This document shows, in pieces, positions 12,892-27,300 of a stretch of 64,000 nucleotides of DNA (position 1 is its first letter; every line of letters begins with the position of its first letter). The notes beneath the pieces were generated by a model. That model did not search any database. It saw only the letters and a program-made list of their open reading frames with translations, and was not told the DNA's origin. The translations under genes and the position numbers were made by a program. Origin of the DNA: Saccoglossus kowalevskii (lineage: Eukaryota; Hemichordata; Enteropneusta; Harrimaniidae); assembly GCF_000003605.2 (NCBI RefSeq), contig NW_003123903.1:993626-1057625 (forward strand), given 5' to 3'.

Positions 12892-13115
12892 TATCCTTTT
12901 CACCACCATTTCTCTCTTTTCATCACAAATTAGGAAGAATCCGCACATTCTTTCATAAGATTAGTAAAAAAAAAAAATAGCAATATTTTTTTAGTAAAAA
13001 CTAAAAAATTGGCCCAAATTTTATCTGGAGGCTTCAAAATTAGGGTTTGTTTCCAGCAATATGAAGAATATACAAGAAAAAAAGTGAGGAAAAATTTGGT
13101 CTGGTGGTAAAAAGA
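12892..13115. mobile_element. Family F inverted-repeat element
   Basis: Left end TATCCTTTTCACCACCATTT and right end GGTCTGGTGGTAAAAAGATA are inverted copies. The interior (TTCATAAGATTAGTAAAA, ATTAGGGTTTGTTTCCAGCA) is shared with 17601-17833. Non-coding. Confidence 0.7.
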
Positions 13116-13985
13116 TAATAAATAAAACTATATCATAACTCTGATATATCAGTAAATAAAAATGTTTCCGTAGTAACTGTAATGTCATTTTTCAACCAAT
13201 ATGTTGTTTAGATTATTAGACAGCAGCACCTGCTTACCGTAGTCATTGACTTTTTTTTTATATACACCGGTATATCTATTATTATGTGTTCATTGGGTTT
13301 TTGTTTTCACATTCTGCTTATACATGTAGTATTTTGTGGGTATTTCATTTTATTTTATTATATATTTTTTTCTTTCCGTTACTAATTCCATTAGGCTGTT
13401 TTTGGTTGTGCTTTAAACTTTTAGCCATTGTAATTTGATTAATTTTTATTTATAATTTTGTAGGTTGTTACGAGTTAATAAATAGCTACTATTAAGCTTA
13501 GAAACCTTTCATTTAAGGTGACCCCCTTAAATAAATGAATGTCTAGTCCCGCAGATAGTTTTTAATGATACCATTAGTATGTATGGGTTTGAGCTAAGTA
13601 ATTAGTACTGTGTGACATCCTGCTACACATCAATAAAATACTTATAAATAGGTAGCTTTCGATCAGAAAGGTTCGTAATTCATCAGAAGAATTTCTTCTG
13701 AATTGAAATGTTACGACAAGAGCGTCACAGGCCATCTTTTAATTTCATTCTGTCTGGGTAAAATCTCATTCTGGTCCTGATCCCAATAAACGATAATATT
13801 TGATTTTGAAACATTTTAAAAAAAGACAAAATGTTGAAATTCAATTTTATGTTTAACGTATAATGCAAAAAATCCACTCAAATTTGGCTTATAGAAATTA
13901 AAATATAATCTACAAACCGGGATTCATATTCATCCAACAATCTACTATCTGTTTTTAAAATGAAGCTTTGCGTGAATTTTATCTG

Positions 13986-14085
13986 TTAAAGGCCATTGGT
14001 CGTCGTGCCTCGTCATGTTCGATATGGGACTCATAGCGATGTATATAACGCATATAAAATACATTGTTTGTTTACACCAAAGAGG
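13986..14085. mobile_element. Family D element, right end missing
   Basis: TTAAAGGCCATTGGTCGTCG, TGTTCGATATGGGACTCATA and AATACATTGTTTGTTTACAC match family D. The right inverted end is absent. Confidence 0.7.
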
Positions 14086-14574
14086 TTTTCCCCATAATTT
14101 CCAAAATTACTCAAATTTTCATCATCAGATATAATTATATATTTTCTCTTTTGTTTATATATAAAACCTTGCTTTCAATCCAGTCTGCTGAAACAGAAAA
14201 AACACACATATTTTCTGGAACATTTTGCTATCTTTTGCTGTGGAGTCATGCACAGTATCATTCGAGGAGACGTAGACAGTACGTGGTAGACAGAAAGCAC
14301 GCAGTGTGGGTAATATCAATTCAGTTATCTTGGGTTAGTTAATATATTCGTGCATGAGTTGTCTTGATTTTAGTCTTAATGTACCAAGTCTTGCAGTGTT
14401 AGATGGAGTGTCCATATCGAATATTAAACATATAGGGAGTGTCCATAATTATACATTCAGGGTGGAAGAGGGGGGATAAATAATTTATTATACTTGTACA
14501 TTAAATTTTTTAAATATTTCTAATAAAAATGGTAGTCGCTAATTGCATTTCAATCTCTTTGTTTTTGATTTGAC

Positions 14575-14629
<55 letters not shown>

Positions 14630-14633
14630 ATGA
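14575..14633 (+). pseudogene. 28S rRNA gene fragment (59 nt)
   Basis: AGGGAACGTGAGCTGGGTTT, AGACCGTCGTGAGACAGGTT and AGTTTTACCCTACTGATGA run consecutively and match, as far as I can recall, the universally conserved 3' domain of eukaryotic 28S rRNA without a mismatch. The sequence on either side is not rRNA: in 28S the fragment would be preceded by CACTAATAGGG and followed by a segment leading to TGCCATGGTAATCC. So this is an isolated dispersed piece and not an rDNA unit. Confidence 0.85.
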
Positions 14634-14989
14634 GGGTAGACAATTTTTGGAGAGTTTATCGGGACTACAGTGAAGCTAGGTTGTGTGGTACCAGGTACTT
14701 ATTATTTGTGAATTAATTAGAGATTGTATAAATTTTAAGCGAAAACATTTAAAGCAAATTCTTTCAAAATATAAACCTGCATAATTTTATCCATCTATTT
14801 TTTATCATGACCATTGGTAATTATCACAATTTGATCCAAAGTTAACTAAAATGAAAAATACATAAAAATATGCAAATGCTTTGCTATAGTATTTGCTAAT
14901 AGTGTTAAAATAGTCAAACAGAACAATCATTTTTGTTTATTTTACTGAAAATCACTTTCATTAACTCTTAATTTGCTTATCATAATAGT

Positions 14990-15110
14990 TTAGACTGAAT
15001 GGACATAATTTCCCATCAGCAACAGATCGTGATAAAAAAAAATGGAAAAAAGTTAGGCAGGTTTATTCTGTGAAACCTGACAAGAGTTGACTTTGGCATC
15101 AAAAGGTTAA
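14990..15110. mobile_element. Family E dispersed repeat, reverse orientation
   Basis: GAATGGACATAATTTCCCAT and GTTGACTTTGGCATCAAAAG followed by GTTAA are the reverse complement of the family E blocks. Confidence 0.6.
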
Positions 15111-17600
15111 TATACCCAAAGACAGTCACATCTTTGTAAGTCAAGGTTCATTTATTCGGCCGTCACCGTACTGTTATACCTTTGCAGAATTCTCACTATA
15201 CATCTGCATTCACTGTTGACAAAATCAAACACAATGGTGCATTTCCTCGGTAAATCAAACGCGAAGTCACATGCTGTGATTCATTTCCACCGAAAATCGA
15301 ACGCGAAGTTTTTGTCAGTTAATCTATGATGTGGTATAATGTGGCAAATCTATTGGTTTATATTCGAAATCGATGCAAGTTTTGTTATAGGAACGCTGAT
15401 TGATGGATCCAGCTCCTTGGTGTTGGTTCGTAGGATTGGCCATGGATGGTAGGCTTCTGCAAAACCGTGCAAACCGAATGAGACAGTCCATACTTATCAG
15501 AGATTTTTCCCCTCCGGTTATCAGCTAATATTATTTTTTTTTTAGTAGTCTGATTAACGAAAATAATTCCAGAAATTTATCAGGCAAGAGATATAAATGG
15601 AGCCAAAAATAATTTGATGTGGGAATTTAAGCTCACCATTGGAATGGAATTTATACTGAAAAAGATAGCTTGTATTCCCCTGAGATTGTTTGTCCCATGT
15701 ATAACCTGTTTCCAGTTATTGTAACACTTCATATTTTTATACACTTCAGGACAAGAGAGGTTTTTGAATCAAAATGTATATCAAAGGCACATACATAAAA
15801 GGTTTGTAGTCAAATTTGTTTCCATAAGAAATGTTTGTATTTTTATTGCTATTAAACTTGTGTTTTTATTGAGTTATTTTGAAATGTTTTTCTTTTTCTG
15901 TTTTTTTGTAAAATCCTAAAAAAAATGCGACTTGTACACACATAATTTTTTATTTCTGTTTTAATTCAGCCTTTGGCCCATTTAATTTTTTTTAATGAAA
16001 AAAAAAATCATCTGGAGTTGAAGGAATGGTCAACCAGAGATTTGTTGATTTCACTCGTCTTTTCAGTGTAAGATGAAAACATCTGCAAATACCATGACAA
16101 CAGAGGAACACATACATGTAATAGAATTAAAATTATGGTGAATACGTTTGAGCATACAAATGGATTATTACCCCGGATTATACGATATCTGTTCATTTTC
16201 ATCCTAGTGATTTATTAAGAAGATTGTAAATCGAGGGAAAATTAGATACTTTGACTGACCCAGTCATATTGTGAATTTAACAATCCATCAAAAGAGAACA
16301 TGTTGTGCACTTTACGTCAGACGCTCAACTTAAAAACGGAATATCAACAATTTTGGTCAAGACATATGGAAAATGTTCATAATTGGCTTGAAATAAAATA
16401 AAATTATAAGAAATTAAAAAAAACCAAAACAACAAAATTAACATAAAAAAGGCATAAAAGTTACAGATAAATTTTTCAAAATGGCATAAATTTTCCAGCT
16501 GAAATGTTATCTTTTTAAAAATTTTTCTTTAATATTTTTGATAAATTTGAGCATAATTTCCTATTGGCTGCAGGTCTTATTCAAATTTTTTGAAAAAATT
16601 TGATTTTTTTCGTACAGCAAGATAATTTTTGCTCAGTAAGATATGGGATAAAATATATGAAAGAATTGGTAAACAATGACAGAAGTTCATGCCCTTTTCA
16701 AGAGCCAAACAACTCCAAAGTGATAGGCTCATCATCCTATCAGTCAATGGTAGGGATATTGGTTATTGGTAATTATGATCCATTTTGTTGAATTCCTTTG
16801 TTTTTTAGGATATTTTTATACTATCACATGCTTCCATTCATGATCATGAAATTTGTTTTTTTCGTCAGATTAACCTTGATTCACCCCACCCCCACTGAAT
16901 GAATGGTTCCCCCCTTAGAATGTACAATATTCAGTGTATCCAGGCCTTGAAAGATAATTACGATTTATGGTTTTCAAATCTACCAGGTCAAGGGTCAAGA
17001 TGACTTACATTTCTGCCAATAACTTACAATTCAGGAATAATTGTGTGGATTGGTGGGAGACAGTGTTTTTTGTGTGTGTGTGTGCTCACATATCCACCTT
17101 CCAGCTGGGTATACACTTCATTAGTTTCCACTGTTCTATGTTTACCATTGAAGCATTTTAAGAATAAATTGCAAATTGAAATATCTATAGTCATCCATTA
17201 TTTTCATTTAAATTTACAAGAATTAATAAATTTATGACAGAAATAATATTCTGCCCCCCACCCCCACCACCACATATCCATATTTCTGGTTATTGTGCCC
17301 ATCATCTCAAAGATTAGATGTGTGGCTGGAATTTGTGAAAACATGATAGAGAAAAAGCACAATTTCTAAATAAGTAAAAAGTACACACACAAGTGCATAG
17401 ATTTTTGAAACAAATTGACCAGTAAATTTGTTTTTTCTTGGCATGATGAGTAGTGGAATATTTGTAGCTTTTTATTAATTATATTCAATTATGTTTTACC
17501 ATAACATAAATATTTTGTTGTCATACACAAATGACTTGTGTTCACATGGTTTGAATATCTGTTTCAATACCATGCATGGTTTAAAATAGTAATATAATAT

Positions 17601-17833
17601 TTAACCTCTTTTTACCACCAGTTTGTTTTTTTCATCAGAAATTCACAAAATAGTCTTCTTTATAGACTGCACTTTCCTTCAAAAGATTGGGACAAAAATA
17701 GCCAAATTTGATGAGTAGAAACTTAAAATTGACTGTTTGCTCCAAAATTAAGGTTCATTTCAAGAATTATTGAAGAATAGGAGAAAAAAGTACAGACAAA
17801 TTTGACCGAGAAAGTCTGGTGGTGAAAAGGTTA
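17601..17833. mobile_element. Family F inverted-repeat element
   Basis: TTAACCTCTTTTTACCACCA at the left and TCTGGTGGTGAAAAGGTTAA at the right form a clear terminal inverted repeat. The interior matches 12892-13115. Non-coding, about 230 bp. Confidence 0.75.
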
Positions 17834-18175
17834 ACACTTCTACAGACTGTTGCTAGGCAGAGTACGCTATTTCAAAATGTCTCACAAAGTTTTGGCTGGA
17901 TTTTATTAATCTGTGATGTTCATGATTGTTTTAAAAACTCAAATTCATGCATATCATCTGAGAGGCATGTAATAACAATTATTACTGCCCAAATATGGGC
18001 ACTTGCGCCCTTACTCGAGGCGAATATTTGCCTTCGTAACATCTGGCATATAATCTCCTGCACCTGGACGTAAATGCTCATACTCGGCCGGTAATATATG
18101 GTACAGACCAATAATTCAGTTTATCATTAATAAGATAATAATAAAATTAATTTTTGATTACATATTGTATGTCAA

Positions 18176-18350
18176 AAAATTACTTCATCCAAGTCAACTT
18201 TTGTCACCTTTTACAGAATAATCTTAATTTATTTTTTTATTTTTGTATAATTTTGATCCAGACATATATAACTAAAAGTAAATTATGTCCATTTGCTCTA
18301 AAAATATGAAAATACATAAAAATGTACAATAACGTTGAACCAAAATATTG
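18176..18350. mobile_element. Family E dispersed repeat
   Basis: AAGTCAACTTTTGTCACCTT and AAATTATGTCCATTTGCTCT match family E blocks in the forward orientation. Confidence 0.55.
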
Positions 18351-19569
18351 CATTCAAAAGATTAAGATATGTAGAGATAACTTTATCATCTCTGATAACC
18401 ATTGTGGGAGAACCAATCATGGCTTGATTTTATCATTCGCTATCTATACGAAAATGATTATAAGAATGGCTTTCTAGTCATTTTTCTTTAATTGGTAGAT
18501 GGAGCAATGTTTAAGTTATTATTTCACAATATGTTTATTACTGACTGAATTTGGATGGGTTTTGCACCAGAAAACAATTTATCATTTGCTGGACGATGAC
18601 ATAAATGCATGGACATACATGTATTTGGGTCGTATTATTTTGATTACATGCCTCGCAGATAATAAATACGAGTTTCACCCGCCAAAAAATCAAAAACATC
18701 ACAAAATTCATTCTCATTTTTGCGAACTCCACCTTCTTGAACAAGCGTTTTCTCTGAATAGGAACAGTCTGTAAAAGTGGCAGTGCATACACGCTTCACT
18801 GGATTACCAAACTGCATGGTATTTCTTTTCTAAACCATGTATCAATTTGGGAAATGTATAAATGTTAATTAAAAAACCGCAGCCAAGTTTTCTAGGTTCC
18901 CTGCCTACAAGTATAATGAGAAGTTCATATACAAAAACTGAAATTTTACTTTTTTTTATTATTACAACAACAAAGGCATTCCTTTCATCTTTATTATTAT
19001 TTATCAATTTCAATGGAAGTGGAATTCAACGAGCCAATCAACAATCACAGTGTGCAATAACATCATTTGAAAACATTCGAGTCTCAGTTTGAAATGAGTT
19101 TGATGAATTTGTAGCATTAAAATGGCTGACATTCGGCCATCTTGAAATGGATTACAAAACGTGTGTATATATCCCAAGTACAAATATGTACATGATGTAT
19201 GCGAGAAGTTTGAATGTGAACGACTAGGCATGTGATGACGAGAATTTGTAATAAATTTTCCAGCAAAATTGATAGTCCCTGGACTGTCCATCTGATGATA
19301 TTCTCTCACATACACCTTTGCAGATCTTTGTCAAACTTTACACAAAGACGATATCAACATAGATATATATGCATGACAAGTTAATGATCCATGCAAGAAT
19401 GGCCGATTGGCAGCCACTTTAAAGACATACATGCACATTACTTTGTTTTTAATGATTGAAAAAGCATACGGCTGACTGGAGGTATTTTTTTATGATGTCC
19501 AAGCCAGTTAGCGGTACTGTTAAATGAGATTTAACAGATTGTTAAATCTGAGATGAGATTGTTTCTGTT

Positions 19570-19735
19570 TTAACCTTATCACCACCAGACTTTCTAGCCC
19601 AAATTTTTCTGCACTTTTTTCTCATATTCTTCAATATTTCTGGAAATGATTTGGAGCCAACAGACAAAATTTGAGTGAATTTTCTGTTTTTACTAAGAAA
19701 CATGGCTATTTTAGTTCCATTTAACAATTAAGATT
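19570..19735. mobile_element. Family F element, partial
   Basis: TTAACCTTATCACCACCAGA and TTCTTCAATATTTCTGGAAA (reverse orientation of the interior) match family F. The far end is eroded. Confidence 0.6.
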
Positions 19736-22700
19736 AACACATACCAAGTAGTATATATATCTTCCTCTACATTGTTTCTGTTATCTGATGACCACGCACC
19801 TGCTAATTAAGAATAAATTAAATAATCACTTTGATGTGTGCAGAGCTGTTTCTCAGAAATTTGTTCAATATTGCTAGTTCAATCAAATATACCTTTACAG
19901 TACATTGCCAGCAATGCCTAATCACCTATACATACATACAAAAGCCGCCTTGATCACTGTTAGTGATGGCTTTGGCGTTAAATATTAATATTTAACATCA
20001 CATTATTTCCATTTGAGACGTGAATGTATGCAAATGTTGAACAAAATCTTCAGGTAATTAGGTTTTTGAATTTTGGATGCTACAATATTTCCTGCCATGA
20101 CAGTATTAAATTCTGTCTTTTATATATGCTTAGAATCACCATGGTAATTGACACATTGTTACAAGTTATGTAGTAAAACACCTTGAGATGTTGCCATGGG
20201 TTATTTACCAACACAAGTATCAATTATACTCTATTGAATTCCATTTTGAGTAGGGTGTTGGTTTTATAAAATCATTTACGATATCAACAAATTTTAAGAT
20301 CAATTCATATCAACTTATGATCTGAAATAGGTACAATAGCGGATTAAATTCTTCTTGACATTTTACAGCGAAAATGTCTATCAACCCTTGGGAACCTCCA
20401 TGAGTATGTCCAAATATCAACGAGATATTATCACAGCACCTGATCCACTTTCCACAAGTATATAGTCTATTAAAGTAAACACTCTTGGGTTACCATCCCT
20501 GATGAGGTAGTTTCAAGTTCAGAATAATTATGAGGACAGAAAATTTCACTGGAAAATAATTATAATCGAGCAGTTAAAAATGAGAGACTGTGTTTTTCGT
20601 GATCACTAACAAGGCAAATCTGCGGATGGAGAAAATTTCATTATTTTAAAATTTGATGATGGGAATGAGGGATAAACTACATTAATCGCCAAGGAGTTTG
20701 TATTCTCCACATGACGTTGCGGTAATTTGGTCCTTTCTCAGGATGCGACAATGAGAGGTTTTAAATGATGAAACTTAAGTAGTGCCTTATTGCCCCAGTA
20801 ACTCGTAGTGGAGATTGCTTCAGTTTAAACTAACCCATTAATCAATTTGAGGGGGGTGTAGAGAAATTATAAGGTGGATGGGTATATTTTCATGGTTATT
20901 GTCGTATTTAGAGAGATATATAAAAGACTGACTATTCCATGGGACGTTAAACTCGTAAAATTATTCACTGATTGTGTTTTGTCATGCATCAATCTTGTGA
21001 TGTCTGTCCAATGTATGCTTATGTGACCAAATCAAGCAGAAAGTTAATGTCTATTTTTAAGAAAAAATCCAATAAGCAATACGGCATTTTTCGTCTGTAA
21101 GATTGCGATATTTGTAAATACTTGTCAATTCAGTGCTCAGTATCAGAATTCAGTGAACTCCCTTCAACACATTTTGTGTTCTACAAAGCATAAATTTGTT
21201 TGATGCAAATGTCTACTCTAGATCTGTTTACCATTTTCCATTTAAACAAAAAGTGAAAAAGGTACATATTTGCTGGTTTGTAAGATGCTGTGAAGTGGTT
21301 CATATATTCCCTGACTTGGATACCTTTGAAGTTATATAACAATGTTCCACAGAAAATGTTATGACATTTTGTAGTTTGGCCTCTCTAGACTATTCAAACC
21401 AACTTTGCAATCATTGCTGAAGAAGGGAAATGTACCAACATTATTAGTATCAGGGATGAACCATTTAATTGGGAGGGATGATTTATTCCAAAAGATGAAT
21501 CATTCCATCTTAAGCGTTAAATGTAACCAAGTGTCTTTTTCTGGAATTAAACGCTTCAACAGCCAGACTAACTGCCATGTATTTGTTTCCATATTTTTTT
21601 TTTTCAGTTATGTAATAAAACAATAAAATGCTAATTACTGAAACCCTATGTATATTGTAATTCTGCCATGGTGCACGGTGGCATTCCCATGGTGTAACAA
21701 AGGGATTGGCTCAATGCTTAGAAAGACAAATAAACAATACATACAACTGATCATGCTGAAGTTGTGCACACAGTAAGAGAGATTCGCTATGCCATGAGAG
21801 CTTCGTTAATAAAACAGCAATAGTTTGGACTTAATTATATTATGGGAGTGCAAAGCGCACACATGTGCTAACATCATGGGAGAATTCATTTCGTACACAC
21901 AATACAGGGTGAGATACCTGCATATTAATATGCCAAGTTAATTTTAGCTTTTTGCTAGTAATGGCATTATATTATTAGATCAACACGCAAATGATTCCTA
22001 CATGAATCCAGGTCTGAATCCTAGAACATCAACACAGTGTGTACCCTCTATCTTGGGATCCCCCCCCCCCCCCCATCATCGGATAGTCCTTCCAGTATAG
22101 TGTGGGTCTCTATGATCAGTGCCAACACTGTTGTTAATCAGACATCACTCAAAAATAAATGACTTGTTAAATTTTAATTTCCAAATAGAACATGACTCTT
22201 GTTTTAGTAATTAATACTGGTATCAATAATTAAACCGATATAATCATTGTCATATATCACCAGATGATATTCTACAAGTAGACGTTCGACTATGTATATT
22301 TCGTTAACACTTCGATGTACGCCCATGAAGAAATGTTTGATTACCATATTTTAGTGTCCATCTTTGTGTATATTTTGTGCTATCCTAGTAATAACCTCCT
22401 GCCAGATATGGGACAGCATTCTGGACTAGTGATTTAAGGATGTACCTGGACTGGACTTAAGTCTCAAAATGAATTGACAGCGATGTAAAATGAGTTGCAG
22501 TAAAGATTCATCATCAATAGCAGGTCACTCACCACTAAGGTTAACGGTAGACAAAGATACAGGTATATGCAATAGTTAGGCAACACCTTACTGAAACTTC
22601 ACACATTGCAATGTACATTTTGAAACTATATTCGAGAAAAAATTTCAAAACACATCTTGTGTGATTCTGAAAACTTAACTGTAACGATTGGAATATAACA

Positions 22701-24300
22701 TACCTGGTAATACGTTTGAGACATAGATACCCAATGAAGCACGATTTTATCAATGTACTTTTGATAAAATACTAGTCTTTTGTATCAACCAGTCTCAGCT
22801 TTGACCCACTTTAACATTTTTACTAAATAAACCAAATTTAGATTTTAAATTAGATACAGAATTTTCTCTGTACTCTGTTGATTTTAGACCAGAAGAAAAA
22901 ACTGAAAAAAAATCAGACAATGAAATAAAAGTCAAATTATGTTCTCGTACGACATGAAATACGCATAGTTCTTCCGAACTTCTGTATATCATTGCCTTGT
23001 ATTTGCGTACCCAGTAATTGGAATGAAATGGATTTATATAGATCCATGGAGTGACCAGCAACATTACACAAGATCTATATCTTTCCATTTCATCTAATTT
23101 GCCAGGTACACAGATACTACGAATACAGCAAAGTGTCTAAATTAGTAGTAGTTGTCATCGTCAACGATAATGTATATGCACCTGGATATTATTAACCTAA
23201 CAGTGACTAAGAATTGTTACTCGCGTACATAATTAAGGTTCTTTGGTTTTGTAGCCCTCATTGCTTTAATTTAATCAATTATGTCTGCATTATTCCATTT
23301 ATCTGTCTGGCCTATAGGACACTAGACAATCTAGTTGGTGTGTTTATACACAGAGTTATTTCAAAATATAACCAACTTTTTAAATATACTGAATAATCTG
23401 CATGACTAGAAAGTGAATTGTCCATTCATTTTCTGATCCACATCAAATTATTGTTTAGAGCAGTATATGGGTAAAACTATTTTAACAGTTTTATTAATAT
23501 ATCCAAGTATGGACAGTTTGCCAAAAATGGTTTTTATACTTTTAATAAATCATCCATGGTGCTTTGCAGTATTAGATTCACTGCAATTGAGTTGCTGGCA
23601 TATTTTCCCATAGTGCTTTGCAATAATTCAGGAAGATACTAGATTTTGTTAAAAATCAAATCTCGATGTCTATCACAACTTCCAATAATGTACAAAAATA
23701 GTACATTTTCTAGAACCTTGAATCGATAAAGAGTCCAAACCAGTCAACGATGATCATGTAGTGGTTGACGGACAGTGCATGGGCATTGCTGCTGGCAAGT
23801 CCCCCTAGCTCCATGTCAACAGTCTGAATGATGAAACTCTTGTTTCCTAACCACCCCAAGTGCGCCTGGAAAGGTTACTATTATTACATCAGTTGGGGAC
23901 CATGTCGTTCATTGATTAGCTTGAGTAAAGCATCCTACAAGTCTGAATGTTAATTTGCAGTGAATAACAGTTATGTTCCCCTTCCTCCATGCAACCGTTG
24001 CATTCTTCATGACATTGCAATAAATTTGACGTGGTTTATGAGTACCCATAGTAATCCATAGTGTGTAATCAGTAACGGTGGTCAGGTACCCAGGCTAGCA
24101 AGACACTTACATTGGTTTGGAATAAGTAGTGATTCTGTTTGTTTTTGGTTTGCTTTACGAGAATTGTATGTAGTTACATAAGTGGCCCATCAAAACGATG
24201 GATCAGTGCGACTTTGGTGTACTATTTTATAGCTTTGAGCATGCGTTTGCAGATAAAATAGAACTAGTTTCCAGTTCTCTTTCACTTAGCTACTATGCGC

Positions 24301-24350
24301 NNNNNNNNNNNNNNNNNNNNNNNNNNNNNNNNNNNNNNNNNNNNNNNNNN
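24301..24350. other. Assembly gap (50 N)
   Basis: Fifty consecutive N. The size is probably nominal. Any open frame crossing it is meaningless. Confidence 1.
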
Positions 24351-27300
24351 TTTCTAGCTCATCTCTGCATTCAATATTTCATTGATATTGAACAGTACAT
24401 TTTAGTTGTGAAGATACCAGCGTGCCGAATGTACTGCTCCCTCGTATGCAAGTTAAATAAGCGTCAAAACGGCTGTGTAATGCAGCTTACCATACAGAGC
24501 TTAATTGTACCAATACATTTGGTGAATGCCCTTTGAGTTGTGTATTCAAGACAGCTGCAGACGGCACCTAATGTACACACTTTAGGGTCGTGGGCTGCAT
24601 AACAAAACACATTCGACAATTAATGCAGTGGGACTTTCAGTATTCTCCTCTACTTGTATAGTTAAACTGTTTAAAAACTAAACATTTTCCAATCCATCGA
24701 CACCCCCCTTATAATGAACAGCAACTTCAGGGTAGAGTTACACACGTTTCACTTGCTGTCCATTTCATTCAATACAAAATGACAACCATTTGGGGGGGGG
24801 GGGGGTTTACTTCTGCACAATATTCCCAGGAAAAAAAAAAAATCTTTCCTCAAGGTGATGATGAATTTGACTTGTTGCATCATTTTAATGAATTTCATGC
24901 AAACATGGTTTTTATACCAGTTCTTCACAAATGTTTTATAAATACTTTTACAAATGCATGGCTGTAAACAAATTTTGGGTACCCTGGATGTTCAGCGATT
25001 AATTCACTTCAGTCGTAAGAAACTTGCAGATATTTTACTACAACACCAGCAAACCGGCTCCCAGATGGCAGTTTTTGAGATGAAGCAACTTTTCTGTGGA
25101 GTGTTCGTCAACCAGGATGATGAAGGAAACCTGCATAAGACTCGCGTGGAAATACCAAAATTGCTTCTTTTGCCAATGAAACTGTACTCTTGATTTGAAT
25201 GAAGCAAGGGTGAACATTTATGCCTTAATAAAATTAACTATACATCTTCAGATGGATTAAACAAGGTTGTGAACATTCACGGCTCAATTTCCATTAGATT
25301 ATGTATACTTTGCTGTTGGACCTCATTTCTTACACCAGAAACTCGTGTGCATTTGCAATCCAAGAAATGACATGGCCTTACAGGCAGTGGTTGAACATTT
25401 AATTTCTTTGTGTATACACCGGTATGTATGCAACTCGCATGCATTAACAATGCCATGCATAGTATCGGAACCACATCAAAACCATGCTGTAAATATTGAA
25501 TACTCTGGCTTTCAAGAAATATTTGTAAATCTTCATTTGCAAGCCAGATTTCATTTATTTTATTTTTATGTAGAATTCCAATGTAGTAGAAATGAAAAAA
25601 TTATTTTGCATTTCATTACCCAAAATGCTAGTGCTGGAATGACGAGACTATCGCTAAACAGGTTTATAAAACTACTTTGTATTTCAGCAATGGGCAACTC
25701 ATCAACCAGTTGTATTCTCTCCATTAACTTATCCCAATCCAGTCACCATGGTGACCAATTAGGAGTTTGCAAATGGCCCATAATTGAACCAAAATGCTAG
25801 TTTTATTTCAATGTTCTGCATCAATATGCCAAAGTTATTCAGAATACATGACACTCTGGATAATCCTGTCAGCTTTTCAATCCAAATTGAAGATTCCGAG
25901 CAATTTCCAAGAAACTCATTGAAACTGCACTGCCAGGATTTTTGTAAAGGTCTCTTGAAATGAGCAGTGAATAAAACCGATCAGAATAGCAAAATGGTGA
26001 TGTTGGGTCAGTAACACATCGATGGAACCCTTTCCAGGTAGTGTTGTATTGCAAAATAAATCCAGCTAAGTATGCACAAAACCATTAGTCAATTGAATTT
26101 GATGGAATAAAGCAACGCAATTTAATGGGTTTTTTTCAATGTATTTTTATTAAGATATCTTGACATGTAAAAAGTACAAATGTATGAGGAGCAATGGTAA
26201 CTATCTCAATTCAGAGTGGTAGATAAAGTAGGAATATTCCAGCAGTTTCCCAACTATAGTGCAGTCAACACCTATTCAAGTAGGATGTCCTGCACAGCCA
26301 GCCGTTTTGAATGTTCATATTGAAATGGATACAGATCCCATTACTCCCAGAAAAAGTCAACCTTTTCTCACCCCCGCCCTTATTGTAATCATACCCTCAG
26401 TTTTAGAGAGGTACAGTTGTGCACCAAGTGCATTGTGGGTAGGCAATGGCTGTTCTCGTTATAAAAACACTCCCCTGCAGCATAGTGCACTTAAAAATTT
26501 AGCTTTCTCCACGTGTATATAAAAAGCCTTTTTTTCTCTTGTGGGAAAACTTTCTAAAGTATTGCACATGGACCAAAGATCTGTTCAGCCATCTTCACCC
26601 GTCGACCCAGTAAAAGTGTTTATTTCCCTCAATTTTTTTTTCCGTTTTACAAATTTTATTAGTTTTTTCTCTACATAATGTGCCCAATTTCGCTCCTGCA
26701 GCGTGTACAACCACGCTAAACACAAAATACAGAAAATAAACTAAGCTAACCACTTGTGGGATAAAAGGCCGGGATGGCTGAACAGTTATATTTTAGCACC
26801 TGCTTGTGAGCTACCTACCTGTACATCAAATCCCCTAAACCCATTGGAGTTTAATATCTATTACTAAACGATTCAAATTCTTTCTTGCACTTGCTAACCC
26901 CAGTTTCTAACTGCTGCAACATATCAGATTAAGTACACAAGTCCAGCCTCAAGAAATCTGGATTATATTTGCCATTTTTTAATATTGATTTATTTTCCCA
27001 GGGATACAAAACCTTTCTCCAAATTATCAAGTATTTATCTATGCAAGCAAGTTGTTTCTTGCAATGAAGAGGAAAAACTACCTTTATTTTTTTTTAAAAC
27101 AAATTTATAAAGGTGGGTGGGAACAGCATACTTTAGATAAAATATTTCCCAGAAAAAATATGCTCGACCCACCCTTTCAAAAATCATTTAGTCCACCTCT
27201 TATTATGGAGCAAAAGTAATTAAAGTATTAACGTGGCAATAGTAAACCAACACAAAAAACCAGCATCGTGACTTGGCAGTGTTAAATTGAATTCATCCAA

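Larger units (their letters stand above)
15110..24300. other. AT-rich DNA, no confident gene
   Basis: Contains family E and F repeats, a C run (22060-22075) and two weak open stretches on the minus strand (22795-23088 and about 23708-23870). Local imperfect repeats occur, such as two TCAAACGCGAAGT/TCGAACGCGAAGT copies near 15255-15310. No gene is supported. Confidence 0.6.

Noticed and set aside
14575-14633. Part of a functional rDNA unit
   Set aside because: Only 59 nt match 28S and neither flank continues as rRNA, so it is recorded as a fragment.
22795-23088. 97-codon minus-strand ORF
   Set aside because: No recognisable motif, no splice or promoter context, and of a length expected by chance in 64 kb of six frames.
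24198-24536. 112-codon ORF across the N gap
   Set aside because: The frame runs through 50 unknown bases, so its continuity is meaningless.
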